From positions 1 to 16,400 of the forward strand of contig DATKUB010000037.1 of NCBI GenBank assembly GCA_035530875.1: DNA of 16,400 nt. The letters are read 5' to 3'. The stretch comes from JANXYY01 sp035530875 (GTDB taxonomy: Bacteria; Actinomycetota; Actinomycetes; Nanopelagicales; Nanopelagicaceae). The notes beneath the pieces are model-generated. The model searched no databases. It was given only the letters and a program-made list of their open reading frames with translations, and was not told the DNA's origin. The position numbers were made by a program, and so were the translations under genes. Below are positions 1 to 6,087 of the stretch, in pieces; the first letter of the stretch is position 1; each line of letters starts with the position of its first letter.

Positions 1-114
1 TAACACTCTCTCCGTCGCTTGATCCTCGCCTAGAGGCCGAACGACAGCATCGCCACGACGAAGCAGGCGGCCACGGTTAGTCCGTCCGCTACTGATTGGT
101 ATATCGCTATCCAT
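1..114 (-). CDS. Partial phosphotransferase-like protein, N-terminus only
   Basis: An open frame runs from an ATG at 114 leftwards off the window edge, giving 38 residues that begin MDSDIPISSGRTNRG and continue with a segment containing RRGDAVVRP. The pattern 'GG/SGR-T-x-G-x-x-R-x-GD-x-V-x-RP' is what I recall from the extreme N-terminus of actinobacterial aminoglycoside-phosphotransferase/fructosamine-kinase-fold proteins, where it precedes the nucleotide-binding lobe. No catalytic motif lies inside the window, so the assignment rests on this short segment alone. The truncation is caused by the window edge, not by a visible mutation. The ribosome binding site is weak (GGGG close to the ATG). 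It points away from the HEPN gene, so the two would be divergently transcribed from the 115-298 interval. Confidence 0.45.
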   Translation of the reverse strand, partial: MDSDIPISSGRTNRGRLLRRGDAVVRPLGEDQATERVL

Positions 115-184
115 ACCCCGTTGACTTTACTGGCCATGACACATTTGTCGTCAGACTCTCTGTCTTTGCTTTTAGGATGAATTT

Positions 185-216
185 CTCAAGTGCTCCCAGC
201 CTCAAGTGCCCCCAGC
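185..216. repeat. Two tandem 16-bp units
   Basis: The units at 185-200 and 201-216 both read CTCAAGTGCYCCCAGC and differ at one base. They sit in the 184-base non-coding stretch between the divergent phosphotransferase-like fragment and the HEPN gene. The rest of that stretch (115-184, 217-230) shows nothing I can interpret. A role as an operator is possible but there is no direct support. Confidence 0.6.
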
Positions 217-230
217 CAAGTTCGCAGGCA

Positions 231-258
231 CACGCTAGGGCGTGCCAATAACCCTTGA
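231..258 (+). repeat. 28-bp direct repeat, copy 1 (upstream of HEPN gene)
   Basis: This segment matches 915-942 at 25 of 28 positions; the shared core is GCTAGGGCG followed by GCCAATAACC. In this copy CACGC and GCGTG form an inverted repeat around TAGG, and GGCAC/GTGCC extends the symmetry (227-246). It lies 40 bases before the ATG of the HEPN gene. It could be a recombination (att-like) core or a binding site that also occurs at 915. Confidence 0.75.
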
Positions 259-298
259 AATGTGCCACATAATGACCAAGTCCTGACAAACTCAATAC

Positions 299-904
299 AT
301 GGAAGACGAGAGTTGGAAGACTCCCAGGTACCTTGAACTGGAGGCAAAGGGACATAGAGACTTGCTAAAGAAAAGCGAGGAAGACGGTCCTGGACTGACC
401 AATGACGAGATGAAGGAGTTGGTTCTGCTTAGTCCCCCTGGATATTTTCGGAAGGCCGGTAACGCCCGAACGATGGGACATGATAGCGAGGGCATAGCCT
501 ACGAAAATATCGAGATCCTGAAGATCTCGCTGGTATTCGCCAATGAAAATAGGCTGTGGCTCCAATCAATTGCATGCACGGTGTACTTGATTGAGATGCA
601 TCTACGTACCTGGCTGAATGAAATGCACGCCAGAACGTTCGACGCGGACGAACGCATAACATTTGGTCAGTTGATTACCGAAGCCGAGCGCGCCGGTATA
701 GACGCCAGTCTTTTGGCTCGTTTGCGAGAGTTCAACAGCCTGCGCAACGACGCGCTCCACCACCTTGTGAGGGGCAAGCATAGATACTTTGATCTAGAAG
801 TGCTGGTCACGGGAGATCCCGAACTTGCTACCGATGTGCCCAACTGGGTATTCGCTCAACTTCCCGAGGTTGTCAATCGAGATACGGGTCAGTGGAACTA
901 CTGA
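299..904 (+). CDS. HEPN-domain protein with R-x4-H motif (putative RNase or toxin/defence protein)
   Basis: A 201-residue, cytoplasmic, mostly helical protein with no signal peptide or membrane segment. Residues 85-155 look like a HEPN four-helix bundle: an amphipathic helix around LQSIACTVYLIEMHLRTWL, then a helix with LLARLREFNSL leading into R149-N150-D-A-L-H154. R-x4-6-H with a polar residue after the Arg is the metal-independent RNase motif of HEPN proteins, which occur in toxin-antitoxin, abortive-infection and CRISPR-associated effectors. The N-terminal 80 residues are not recognised. There is no obvious Shine-Dalgarno sequence before the ATG at 299, which is the only Met near the N-terminus, so it may be leaderless or weakly translated. 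No partner nucleotidyltransferase (MNT) gene lies beside it. The gene is bracketed by 28-bp direct repeats. That it is an active RNase is inference; the motif could also be structural, as in non-catalytic HEPN proteins. Confidence 0.65.
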   Translation: MEDESWKTPRYLELEAKGHRDLLKKSEEDGPGLTNDEMKELVLLSPPGYFRKAGNARTMGHDSEGIAYENIEILKISLVFANENRLWLQSIACTVYLIEMHLRTWLNEMHARTFDADERITFGQLITEAERAGIDASLLARLREFNSLRNDALHHLVRGKHRYFDLEVLVTGDPELATDVPNWVFAQLPEVVNRDTGQWNY

Positions 905-914
905 GTGCGTATCT

Positions 915-942
915 CATGCTAGGGCGCGCCAATAACCGTTGA
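915..942 (+). repeat. 28-bp direct repeat, copy 2 (downstream of HEPN gene)
   Basis: The partner of 231-258, with three mismatches over 28 bases. It begins 11 bases after the HEPN stop codon and fills most of the 56-base gap between two convergent genes. The inverted symmetry of copy 1 is degraded here. CATGCTAGGGCG from this copy is found exactly again at 3457-3468, upstream of the recombinase. Confidence 0.75.
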
Positions 943-960
943 GCGCTCTGGTCTGTTCCG

Positions 961-1698
961 CTAGGACACTGCGTCTGGGTGGGTATAACGAATCTGAGTC
1001 AGTAACAGGCTCGCCAATCCCAGAACTCCGAGTGAGTACTGCTTCAGGTCAGGTCGGTGATCCTGGATGTTGTGGCGATCCACGTTGCCGAGCGCCGCCG
1101 CGAAGCCCATGCCCAGGCTTTGCCAGCCTTGCGTCTCGTTGGGCTGACTCCCAAGGGCTAGCGGTCCACCTTCGCCGAATGCCTTCGCAAAAAGTGCCTT
1201 TCCTACCAACTTTTCATTTTTATCGCTAAGTGAACCGCCAGCCCAACGCCGTACCTTGTGCTCAACGAAAATCACGGCCGCACTTGCCACCTGTTCCCAG
1301 CGCTCCTCCTCCACGCTGTGCTGGATGTGCTGCCATAGTTCGTCGTCATAGTTGGTGGAGTCCACATTTTCTTCAGAGCCAAGATTCAGTTCGAAAATTG
1401 CGGCTTCTATAAGTGCCACGGCATCCCGAACACGGTCTGAGAAGTACTTGGCAGCACCTGCCTCTCCCTCCGGAGTCAGGTAGTAACTACTTGGTAGGTA
1501 TCTCATAGACCTGAACTTGAATAGAATCTCGGATTCATTGCCCAGGGATCTGCTCATAACTGTAATCACCGAGGCCTTCCAGAGTTCGTGCTCAGGACCA
1601 GATCGACGAAGTTCGGGCTTCTCAGATTCAAGTTGCAATGTGCGAAGTTCGAGAATTGCATGGCTTGGTTTCATGGCTTGAAATCTAGCGCAAGGCAC
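961..1698 (-). CDS. TIGR02391/Ymh-like protein (abortive-infection-associated family)
   Basis: 245 residues starting at GTG 1698, chosen because AAGGAGG sits seven bases upstream, the best ribosome binding site in the accessory region. Residues 10-105 form a helical domain (KPSHAILELRTL... LWKASVITVM...) of a kind I associate with the N-termini of abortive-infection-type proteins. Residues 120-235 resemble the TIGR02391 (Hypoth_Ymh) domain: a helix with VASAAVIFVEHKVRRWAG, then LVGKALFAKAFGEGGPLAL, QGWQSLGMGFAAAL and LASLLLTQI. Members usually carry an R-N-P-R-x-H HEPN-like signature after the 'G-x-x-x-x-x-R' helix; here the site reads G204-N-V-D-R-H209, so the first Arg is absent. This suggests a non-catalytic or altered version. 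The gene converges on the HEPN gene and reads the same way as the recombinase. The biochemical function is unknown. Confidence 0.6.
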   Translation of the reverse strand: MPCARFQAMKPSHAILELRTLQLESEKPELRRSGPEHELWKASVITVMSRSLGNESEILFKFRSMRYLPSSYYLTPEGEAGAAKYFSDRVRDAVALIEAAIFELNLGSEENVDSTNYDDELWQHIQHSVEEERWEQVASAAVIFVEHKVRRWAGGSLSDKNEKLVGKALFAKAFGEGGPLALGSQPNETQGWQSLGMGFAAALGNVDRHNIQDHRPDLKQYSLGVLGLASLLLTQIRYTHPDAVS

Positions 1699-2013
1699 AA
1701 TTCAGCCTCCTTCCGCGTTCGTCTTTACTTGAATAAGCAACATAACTCGACAGAGATAACGGGACCCGAAAGGCAACCTTCTAGGCTCCGACCGGTCTAG
1801 GGCTTCCTCTCCATAGGTGCCAAAGCGGGAGCCTGTTCGGTTTGTCAGGGGCGCGAAGCGGCGTAGCGGACCCTTGACGGGCCGGGCAGGGTTCTATGAC
1901 TGGTATCGACGGGAAGGGCGCCCGGCACACGCCCCGTGACCCACAGTTGTTGTCAGCGGTTGTGGCGCTCTTTGCTCCGGAACGCGGGCCGCCGGAGGTG
2001 GCGCGGGTCGGAG
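1699..2013. other. 315-base non-coding stretch with several hairpins
   Basis: The stretch lies between the recombinase stop and the start of the Ymh-like gene, both on the minus strand. Its right part is GC-rich and can fold. GTCAGGG (1844-1850) pairs with CCC-T-TGAC (1871-1878, one bulged T). CTCCGG (1975-1980) pairs with CCGGAG (1992-1997). CCACA and TGTGG bracket 1931-1955. A GGGCG/CGCCC pair lies near 1916-1936. None has a U-tract on the minus strand, so no intrinsic terminator of the recombinase is evident. CTAGGGC occurs at 1797-1803, the same heptamer as the core of the direct repeats. A promoter for the Ymh-like gene must lie near 1710-1800 but I cannot place it with confidence. Confidence 0.45.
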
Positions 2014-3411
2014 CTAGAGACGCCAGATCGGTTTGAGACGGCTTGGGTCAAATGCTTTCCGGCCTCTGACTGCGGGTCCGATCTTGATGTGGTCTAGGAG
2101 TGTGGCAACGATTGCTTTCTGCCGGTTCAGGTTAAGGCCGTCCCATTTGCTGGCAAGTTCCTTCGCGTTGCCAACATGACTTTCAAGGATCGTTGTCTGA
2201 GTTGTTGCCGCGAGAATCTTCTCGGCCTGTGCGAGTTTCTTCTCTGACACTTTCTGCGCGGCTAAGAGTTGAAGTCTTGAGATCTCACCTGCTGCAAACA
2301 TTTCAGCGAGTTCAACAAGTTTCGCTCTAGCGCTTGTCATCTGTGCTTGGGCGGCGACGGCTTTCTCATCACTATTCACGCGACCTGCTAAAGCGTCTGC
2401 CAATTCCGGGCTGTCTAACCGGTAGAGGACCGCTTCGGTGACGAACTGTTCTAGGGTGCCGGCTTTGATGAACGTGTGACCGCACCCGGTTCCTTGCGGC
2501 GGTCCAGGGCAGACATATCGGCGCACCCCATCAGCGGTGGGACGGGCAACCATCTTTGTATTACATGCTCCACACCGAAGCAGCCCGGCTAGTAGATAAC
2601 TCCTGGCAATACGGTTTGTTCGACGCTCTGGGTCGTCAAGGATTGCACGTATTCGAGCGGTTTCTTCGGGTGTGATGATTGCAGGCCAAACCGCTTTAGC
2701 GATGATTTCGCCGTGGTGTTCTCTCTGCCCGCTCCACCTAGCGCCACCCAAGATCCGGCCTACTGCGGTGATCTTCCAAGGATTGCCTCTGGTTGTGGTG
2801 ATGTTGTTTTCTGCCAGCCACTTGCAAAGGGAACTAAGGGACTCTCCTGCTAGAAACCTTGTCGCAAGGTCACGGATGATTACCGCTTCCGATTCACGAA
2901 TCGTTATCCGGTCATCTTCAAAACCAAAGGGCCTGTCACTGCCACCCCAGGGCTTGCCAGATTGGGCTGCCTCTAAGGCTTTGCGTTTGATTCGCTCTGA
3001 TTTGTGTTCGCTCTCATATCGAGCGGTACTTCCAAGCATGCGGGCAACCATACGACCAGACGGCGTAGACAGATCAATGTTTCCAGCCTGCACCGTTTCA
3101 ACCCGAACACTTGAACTGTCACAGACCGTGATGAACTCTTCCAACTCTGAAGGCGAACGATGAAGTCGGTCTGTGTGCCAGGTGATTACCGCATCGAACT
3201 CGCGGGCCTTCATCCCAGCAAGGAGACGGCGGTAATCCGGGCGAACTTTCCCCGAATACGCCGAAAGGTCGTTATCGATGAAGACCTCAAGCACGTCCCA
3301 GCCCCGGAGTTTCGCCAAGGTCCGGCAGTCGGCTTCCTGGCGTGCGACCCCTAGACCAGCGCCCTCACGGTCATCACTGATCCGGCAATAAACAGCCGCC
3401 CGAACGCCCAC
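2014..3411 (-). CDS. Large serine recombinase / site-specific integrase
   Basis: 465 residues. Residues 4-145 are a resolvase/invertase catalytic domain: Y8-C-R10-I-S12 with Ser12 as the presumed nucleophile, the L-S-A-Y-S-G-K-x-R-P-x-Y segment at 49-60, and D81-R82-L-H-R85 supplying further active-site arginines. Residues 155-255 match the 'Recombinase' DNA-binding domain (P-F-G-F, then a helical segment). A zinc ribbon follows with C280-x2-C283 and C301-x8-C310, then a coiled-coil-like stretch at about 348-400. The size and layout are those of phage or integrative-element integrases that use short attP/attB sites, rather than small resolvases. The start is GTG 3411; an in-frame stop lies just upstream and the ribosome binding site is poor. 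No other phage or conjugation gene is in the window. An att-like sequence lies 40-60 bases upstream, a common place for attP. Confidence 0.93.
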   Translation of the reverse strand: MGVRAAVYCRISDDREGAGLGVARQEADCRTLAKLRGWDVLEVFIDNDLSAYSGKVRPDYRRLLAGMKAREFDAVITWHTDRLHRSPSELEEFITVCDSSSVRVETVQAGNIDLSTPSGRMVARMLGSTARYESEHKSERIKRKALEAAQSGKPWGGSDRPFGFEDDRITIRESEAVIIRDLATRFLAGESLSSLCKWLAENNITTTRGNPWKITAVGRILGGARWSGQREHHGEIIAKAVWPAIITPEETARIRAILDDPERRTNRIARSYLLAGLLRCGACNTKMVARPTADGVRRYVCPGPPQGTGCGHTFIKAGTLEQFVTEAVLYRLDSPELADALAGRVNSDEKAVAAQAQMTSARAKLVELAEMFAAGEISRLQLLAAQKVSEKKLAQAEKILAATTQTTILESHVGNAKELASKWDGLNLNRQKAIVATLLDHIKIGPAVRGRKAFDPSRLKPIWRL

Positions 3412-3420
3412 AGGCGTGCT

Positions 3421-3480
3421 CAGTAACCCTCAAGGTACATTTACACACGCTAGCACATGCTAGGGCGATCTTGCTAGATC
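3421..3480. other. Candidate attachment site / operator upstream of the recombinase
   Basis: CTAGCA (3450-3455) and TGCTAG (3458-3463) form a perfect inverted repeat around CA, and TGCTAG occurs again at 3472-3477. CATGCTAGGGCG (3457-3468) is identical to the left part of the direct repeat at 915. A second block, CAGTAACCC at 3421-3429, resembles the CAATAACCC part of the repeat at 231 but lies on the other side of the core, as in a rearranged site. Imperfect dyads of this size next to a serine integrase start fit an att half-site or an autoregulatory operator. Both readings are inference. Confidence 0.4.
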
Positions 3481-3533
3481 TTTTGAACTATGAGAATTGA
3501 AGCCGCCTCATTGTTAGAACCAAATTCACTATA

Positions 3534-3575
3534 AGGCGAGCCACCGCTCACGGGAGGGGAGCCGCCGCTCACGGG
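3534..3575 (-). repeat. Two 21-bp tandem units after aspC
   Basis: Read on the minus strand the units are 3575-3555 and 3554-3534. Each begins CCCGTGAGCGG, then C or T, then GGCT and a C-rich end. They start eight bases after the aspC stop codon and are in the same sense as aspC. They match the array at 16303-16400 at about 18 of 21 positions, so they belong to the same family. Each unit can form GAGC-GGYG-GCTC, a very small hairpin. There is no U-tract, so an intrinsic terminator is not supported. Confidence 0.8.
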
Positions 3576-3583
3576 GACGAGTG

Positions 3584-4801
3584 TTATTTCGCCTCAGCGA
3601 GAAGTGCTGCAATTCGGGATACGCCTTCGACAAGATCCTCATCACTCAGGGCATACGAAAGGCGAAGGTATCCCTGCGGGCCGAAGGCTTCGCCGGGAAC
3701 TACAGCTACTTCAACTTCATCAAGGATGAGATCGGCGAGTTCACTTGATGATTGCGGTCGCTTGCCGCGAATCTCCTTGCCTAACACGCCCTTTACTGAC
3801 GGATAGACATAGAAAGCGCCAAGGGGAGTGGGGCAGTCGATTCCTGGAATCGCATTAAGCATGCTTACAATTTTCTTTCGTCTACGGTCGAACGCCTCGC
3901 CCATTTTCGCAACGGCCGATAGGTCGCCTTCAAGTGCCGCAATTGCGGCGCGCTGCGAAACATTTGCAACGTTGCTCGAAAGATGTGATTGCAGATTTCC
4001 TGCGGCCTTGATGACGTCCTTTGGCCCAATCATCCAGCCCACTCGCCAGCCGGTCATGGCATAGGTCTTAGCGACCCCATTCAAAATAATGCAGTGGTCT
4101 GCAATCTCTGGAACTACTACCGGCATGGAATGCGCAGTTGTGCCGTCATAAACCAAGTGTTCATAGATCTCATCTGTGATCACAAAAATCTCGTGCTCTG
4201 CTGCCCACTTGCCGATCGCGATCACTTGGTCCTTGGGGTAGACCGCACCAGTTGGGTTCGATGGTGAGCAGAAAAGAAGTGCCTTGGTCTCTGGAGTTCG
4301 AGCCGCTTCCAGTTGTTCAACGGTAACCAAATACCCTTGAGATTCGTCGGCGAACACCTCGACCGGAACCCCACCAGCCAACTTGATGCATTCCGGGTAG
4401 GTAGTCCAGTAAGGCGTTGGGAGTAGCACCTCGTCGCCGACGCCAATTACCGTGGCGAACGCTTCGTAGACAGCTTGCTTACCGCCGTTTGTCACGAGCA
4501 CGTTCTCTGGCGTTATTACATATCCGGAGTCGCGTTTGGTCTTGGCCACAATCGCACTCTTGAGTTCTGGCAAGCCGGATGCGGGGGTGTAGCGGTGGTT
4601 GCTTGGCACGTGGCAGGCGGCCGCGGCAGCCTCAACTATGTAGTCTGGCGTCGGAAAATCCGGTTCACCCGCACCAAAGCCAATTACTGGACGACCAGCG
4701 GCCTTCAGCGCCTTTGCCTTGGCGTCGACCGCCAACGTTGCCGATTCTGAGATCGCGGCGATTCGTGGGGAAATTCGATTGCGCTTAGTAGGCGTGCTCA
4801 C
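3584..4801 (-). CDS. aspC: Aspartate/aromatic-type aminotransferase, class I, PLP-dependent
   Basis: 405 residues from GTG 4801, preceded by AGGA with an eight-base spacer. The longer frame back to 4939 adds 46 residues that look non-native and run into the promoter region of the tRNA. Fold type I aminotransferase landmarks are all present: F-G-A-G-E-P-D-F near residue 42, the Y-W-T-T-Y-P loop near 131, S-N182-P-T-G, D210-E-I-Y213 and G-V-A-K245-T-Y-A-M-T-G-W-R-V-G-W, where K245 is the presumed Schiff-base lysine; a C-terminal Y-L-R-L-S-Y holds the substrate carboxylate arginine. It transfers amino groups between aspartate (or related amino acids) and 2-oxoglutarate in the cytoplasm. A copy beside secE-nusG is standard in actinobacteria such as Streptomyces, although here it is divergent from them. 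Substrate preference cannot be read from sequence. Confidence 0.92.
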   Translation of the reverse strand: MSTPTKRNRISPRIAAISESATLAVDAKAKALKAAGRPVIGFGAGEPDFPTPDYIVEAAAAACHVPSNHRYTPASGLPELKSAIVAKTKRDSGYVITPENVLVTNGGKQAVYEAFATVIGVGDEVLLPTPYWTTYPECIKLAGGVPVEVFADESQGYLVTVEQLEAARTPETKALLFCSPSNPTGAVYPKDQVIAIGKWAAEHEIFVITDEIYEHLVYDGTTAHSMPVVVPEIADHCIILNGVAKTYAMTGWRVGWMIGPKDVIKAAGNLQSHLSSNVANVSQRAAIAALEGDLSAVAKMGEAFDRRRKKIVSMLNAIPGIDCPTPLGAFYVYPSVKGVLGKEIRGKRPQSSSELADLILDEVEVAVVPGEAFGPQGYLRLSYALSDEDLVEGVSRIAALLAEAK

Positions 4802-4893
4802 GTGAGTAATCCTGCCAGATTTATGGCGGTTCGCTTGAAGGCCATGGAAGGCCGTAGACTTTGGCTCCTTGGCGCTTGCGAAAGGCCATGATT

Positions 4894-4937
4894 TTGCGCG
4901 CCCTGCCCTAAAAGGCCAGGTCAGGCTAGTCATGACC
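4894..4937 (+). promoter_or_regulatory. Candidate promoter for tRNA-Trp-secE-nusG
   Basis: The interval between the divergent aspC start and the tRNA must hold this promoter. A TAGTCA at 4927-4932 fits the actinobacterial TAnnnT -10 pattern loosely, with TGCCCT (4904-4909) 17 bases upstream. GGTCA (4919-4923) and TGACC (4933-4937) form an inverted repeat around the -10, which could be an operator. The exact elements are uncertain. Confidence 0.25.
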
Positions 4938-4952
4938 AACCGCGGGTGGCGA

Positions 4953-5025
4953 AGGGCAGTAGCTCAATTGGTAGAGTTCCGGTCTCCAAAACCGGCGGTT
5001 GGGGGTTCAAGTCCCTCCTGCCCTG
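4953..5025 (+). tRNA. trpT: tRNA-Trp (anticodon CCA)
   Basis: A full cloverleaf is readable. The acceptor AGGGCAG (4953-4959) pairs with CTGCCCT (5018-5024), and the discriminator is G5025. The D arm is GCTC-AATTGGTA-GAGT. The anticodon stem CCGGT/ACCGG holds loop CTCCAAA with anticodon CCA at 4986-4988. The T arm GGGGG/CCCTC holds loop TTCAAGT, including one G-U pair. The CCA tail is not encoded. Its position just before secE is the usual actinobacterial arrangement, and it is 45 bases from the secE start, so co-transcription is likely. The gene name is by analogy only. Confidence 0.97.
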
Positions 5026-5070
5026 CACTTTGTACGGGAAGTATTTGAACGAACGGAAAGGGTGAACACG

Positions 5071-5304
5071 ATGAGTACTACTGGCGAACAAGCCAGCAAG
5101 AAGGCAGAAGGCCCCCGAGGCCTTGGCCGCATCGCGCTCTTTTACCGTCAAGTAGTTTCCGAATTGCGCAAAGTTGTCTGGCCGACGCGTAAGGAATTGG
5201 GTACCTACACCAGCGTTGTACTGGTTTTCGTCTCTGCAATCATCGCGATCGTTTCGCTACTCGATCTTGGCCTGACCAAGTTCGTTTTCTGGATCTTTGG
5301 CTGA
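5071..5304 (+). CDS. secE: Preprotein translocase subunit SecE
   Basis: 77 residues starting at ATG 5071, with AAGGG (5058-5062) eight bases upstream. The longer frame from 4999 would begin inside the tRNA and is rejected. It is the essential small SecYEG channel subunit, which clamps SecY in the inner membrane. The hydrophilic N-terminus is followed by the signature F-Y-R-Q-V-V-S-E-L-R-K-V-V-W-P-T-R-K-E-L (residues 25-44) and one membrane span, T-S-V-V-L-V-F-V-S-A-I-I-A-I-V (about 47-66). It is the short single-span form typical of Gram-positive bacteria. nusG follows after 18 bases, the standard pair. Confidence 0.96.
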   Translation: MSTTGEQASKKAEGPRGLGRIALFYRQVVSELRKVVWPTRKELGTYTSVVLVFVSAIIAIVSLLDLGLTKFVFWIFG

Positions 5305-5322
5305 AAGTGGGAATTGAGCAAT

Positions 5323-6063
5323 ATGTCTGACATTGACGGCGACTCTTCAACCGTCGACGAGACTTCCGGTTCGGCTACCAAGGCGAACGAGGATTCCTCG
5401 TTTGAAACGGCTCTCAGCACGGGTGCGGCTGCGCCAGAGGTGAGCCCAGAAATCGTCCAAGGCGATGCTGCACTAGAGGAGCCTCTCGAGGATCCACTAG
5501 CCGAATTCCGTACGGCACTTCGAGTCGCCCCAGGTGACTGGTATGTCATCCACTCTTACGCAGGCTATGAAAATCGCGTGAAGCAGAACCTGGAAAACCG
5601 CCGTCAATCTTTGAACATGGAAGATTACATTTACCAGATTGAGGTGCCTCAAGAGGAGGTCACCGAGATTAAAAATGGCCAGCGTAAGTTGGTAATGCGG
5701 AACGTTTTCCCCGGATATGTTCTGGTCCGCATGGAATTGACCGACGAATCCTGGTCAGTTGTTCGCAATACCCCAGGGGTGACTGGCTTCGTTGGCCACA
5801 CTCACTCCCCAAGCCCTTTGTCGTTAGAAGAAGTCGAGAAGATTCTCGCTCCGCTACCGACGAAGAAGTCCGACAAGCCAGAGGTTCGGGTTGTCGACTT
5901 CGAAGTTGGCGAATCAGTAACGGTGATGGATGGACCATTTGCGACGCTGCCAGCATCAATCAGCGAGATCATGCCCGATCAGCAGAAGCTGAAGGTTCTG
6001 GTCTCAATCTTCGGTCGGGAAACCCCGGTCGAACTCTCGTTCACTCAAGTTCAGAAACTCTGA
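5323..6063 (+). CDS. nusG: Transcription termination/antitermination factor NusG
   Basis: 246 residues from ATG 5323, with GTGGGA about ten bases upstream; an in-frame TTG at 5314 is too close to that site. The first 65 or so residues are an acidic Ser/Thr/Glu-rich extension, as in other actinobacterial NusG. The NGN domain runs from D-W-Y-V-I-H-S-Y-A-G-Y-E-N-R-V-K through M-R-N-V-F-P-G-Y-V-L-V-R-M to G-F-V-G-H. The KOW domain starts at F-E-V-G-E-S-V-T-V-M-D-G-P-F-A and ends in I-F-G-R-E-T-P-V-E-L-S-F. It binds the RNA polymerase clamp and couples elongation with Rho or ribosomes. rplK follows after 24 bases, so secE-nusG-rplK-rplA is probably one transcript. Confidence 0.97.
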   Translation: MSDIDGDSSTVDETSGSATKANEDSSFETALSTGAAAPEVSPEIVQGDAALEEPLEDPLAEFRTALRVAPGDWYVIHSYAGYENRVKQNLENRRQSLNMEDYIYQIEVPQEEVTEIKNGQRKLVMRNVFPGYVLVRMELTDESWSVVRNTPGVTGFVGHTHSPSPLSLEEVEKILAPLPTKKSDKPEVRVVDFEVGESVTVMDGPFATLPASISEIMPDQQKLKVLVSIFGRETPVELSFTQVQKL

Positions 6064-6087
6064 ACTAACTAATCAAGGACCCGCAGA

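Noticed and set aside
107..355. An 82-codon minus-strand frame overlapping the HEPN gene start and the repeat at 231.
   Set aside because: No recognisable features, it overlaps two better supported genes, and its composition looks like translated non-coding sequence.
939..1412. Plus-strand frames opposite the Ymh-like gene.
   Set aside because: Arg/Pro/Ser-rich low-complexity translations typical of antisense shadows.
1886..1912. GACTGGTATCGACGGG resembles the 5' consensus of tmRNA (CTGGTTTCGACGGG).
   Set aside because: No tag-peptide reading frame, no matching 3' acceptor half and no pseudoknot pattern follow, and the similarity covers only about 15 bases. It is treated as chance.
2672..3163. 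A 163-codon plus-strand open frame opposite the recombinase.
   Set aside because: It lies wholly antisense to a clear serine recombinase, has no recognisable domain and no ribosome binding site of note, so it is a shadow.
4802..4939. Longer aspC start giving 451 residues.
   Set aside because: The extension overlaps the region needed for the tRNA promoter, is Arg/Lys/Trp-rich without similarity to the family, and GTG 4801 has AGGA at good spacing.
4999..5070. secE starting at 4999.
   Set aside because: It would begin inside the tRNA-Trp gene; ATG 5071 gives the expected SecE N-terminus and length.
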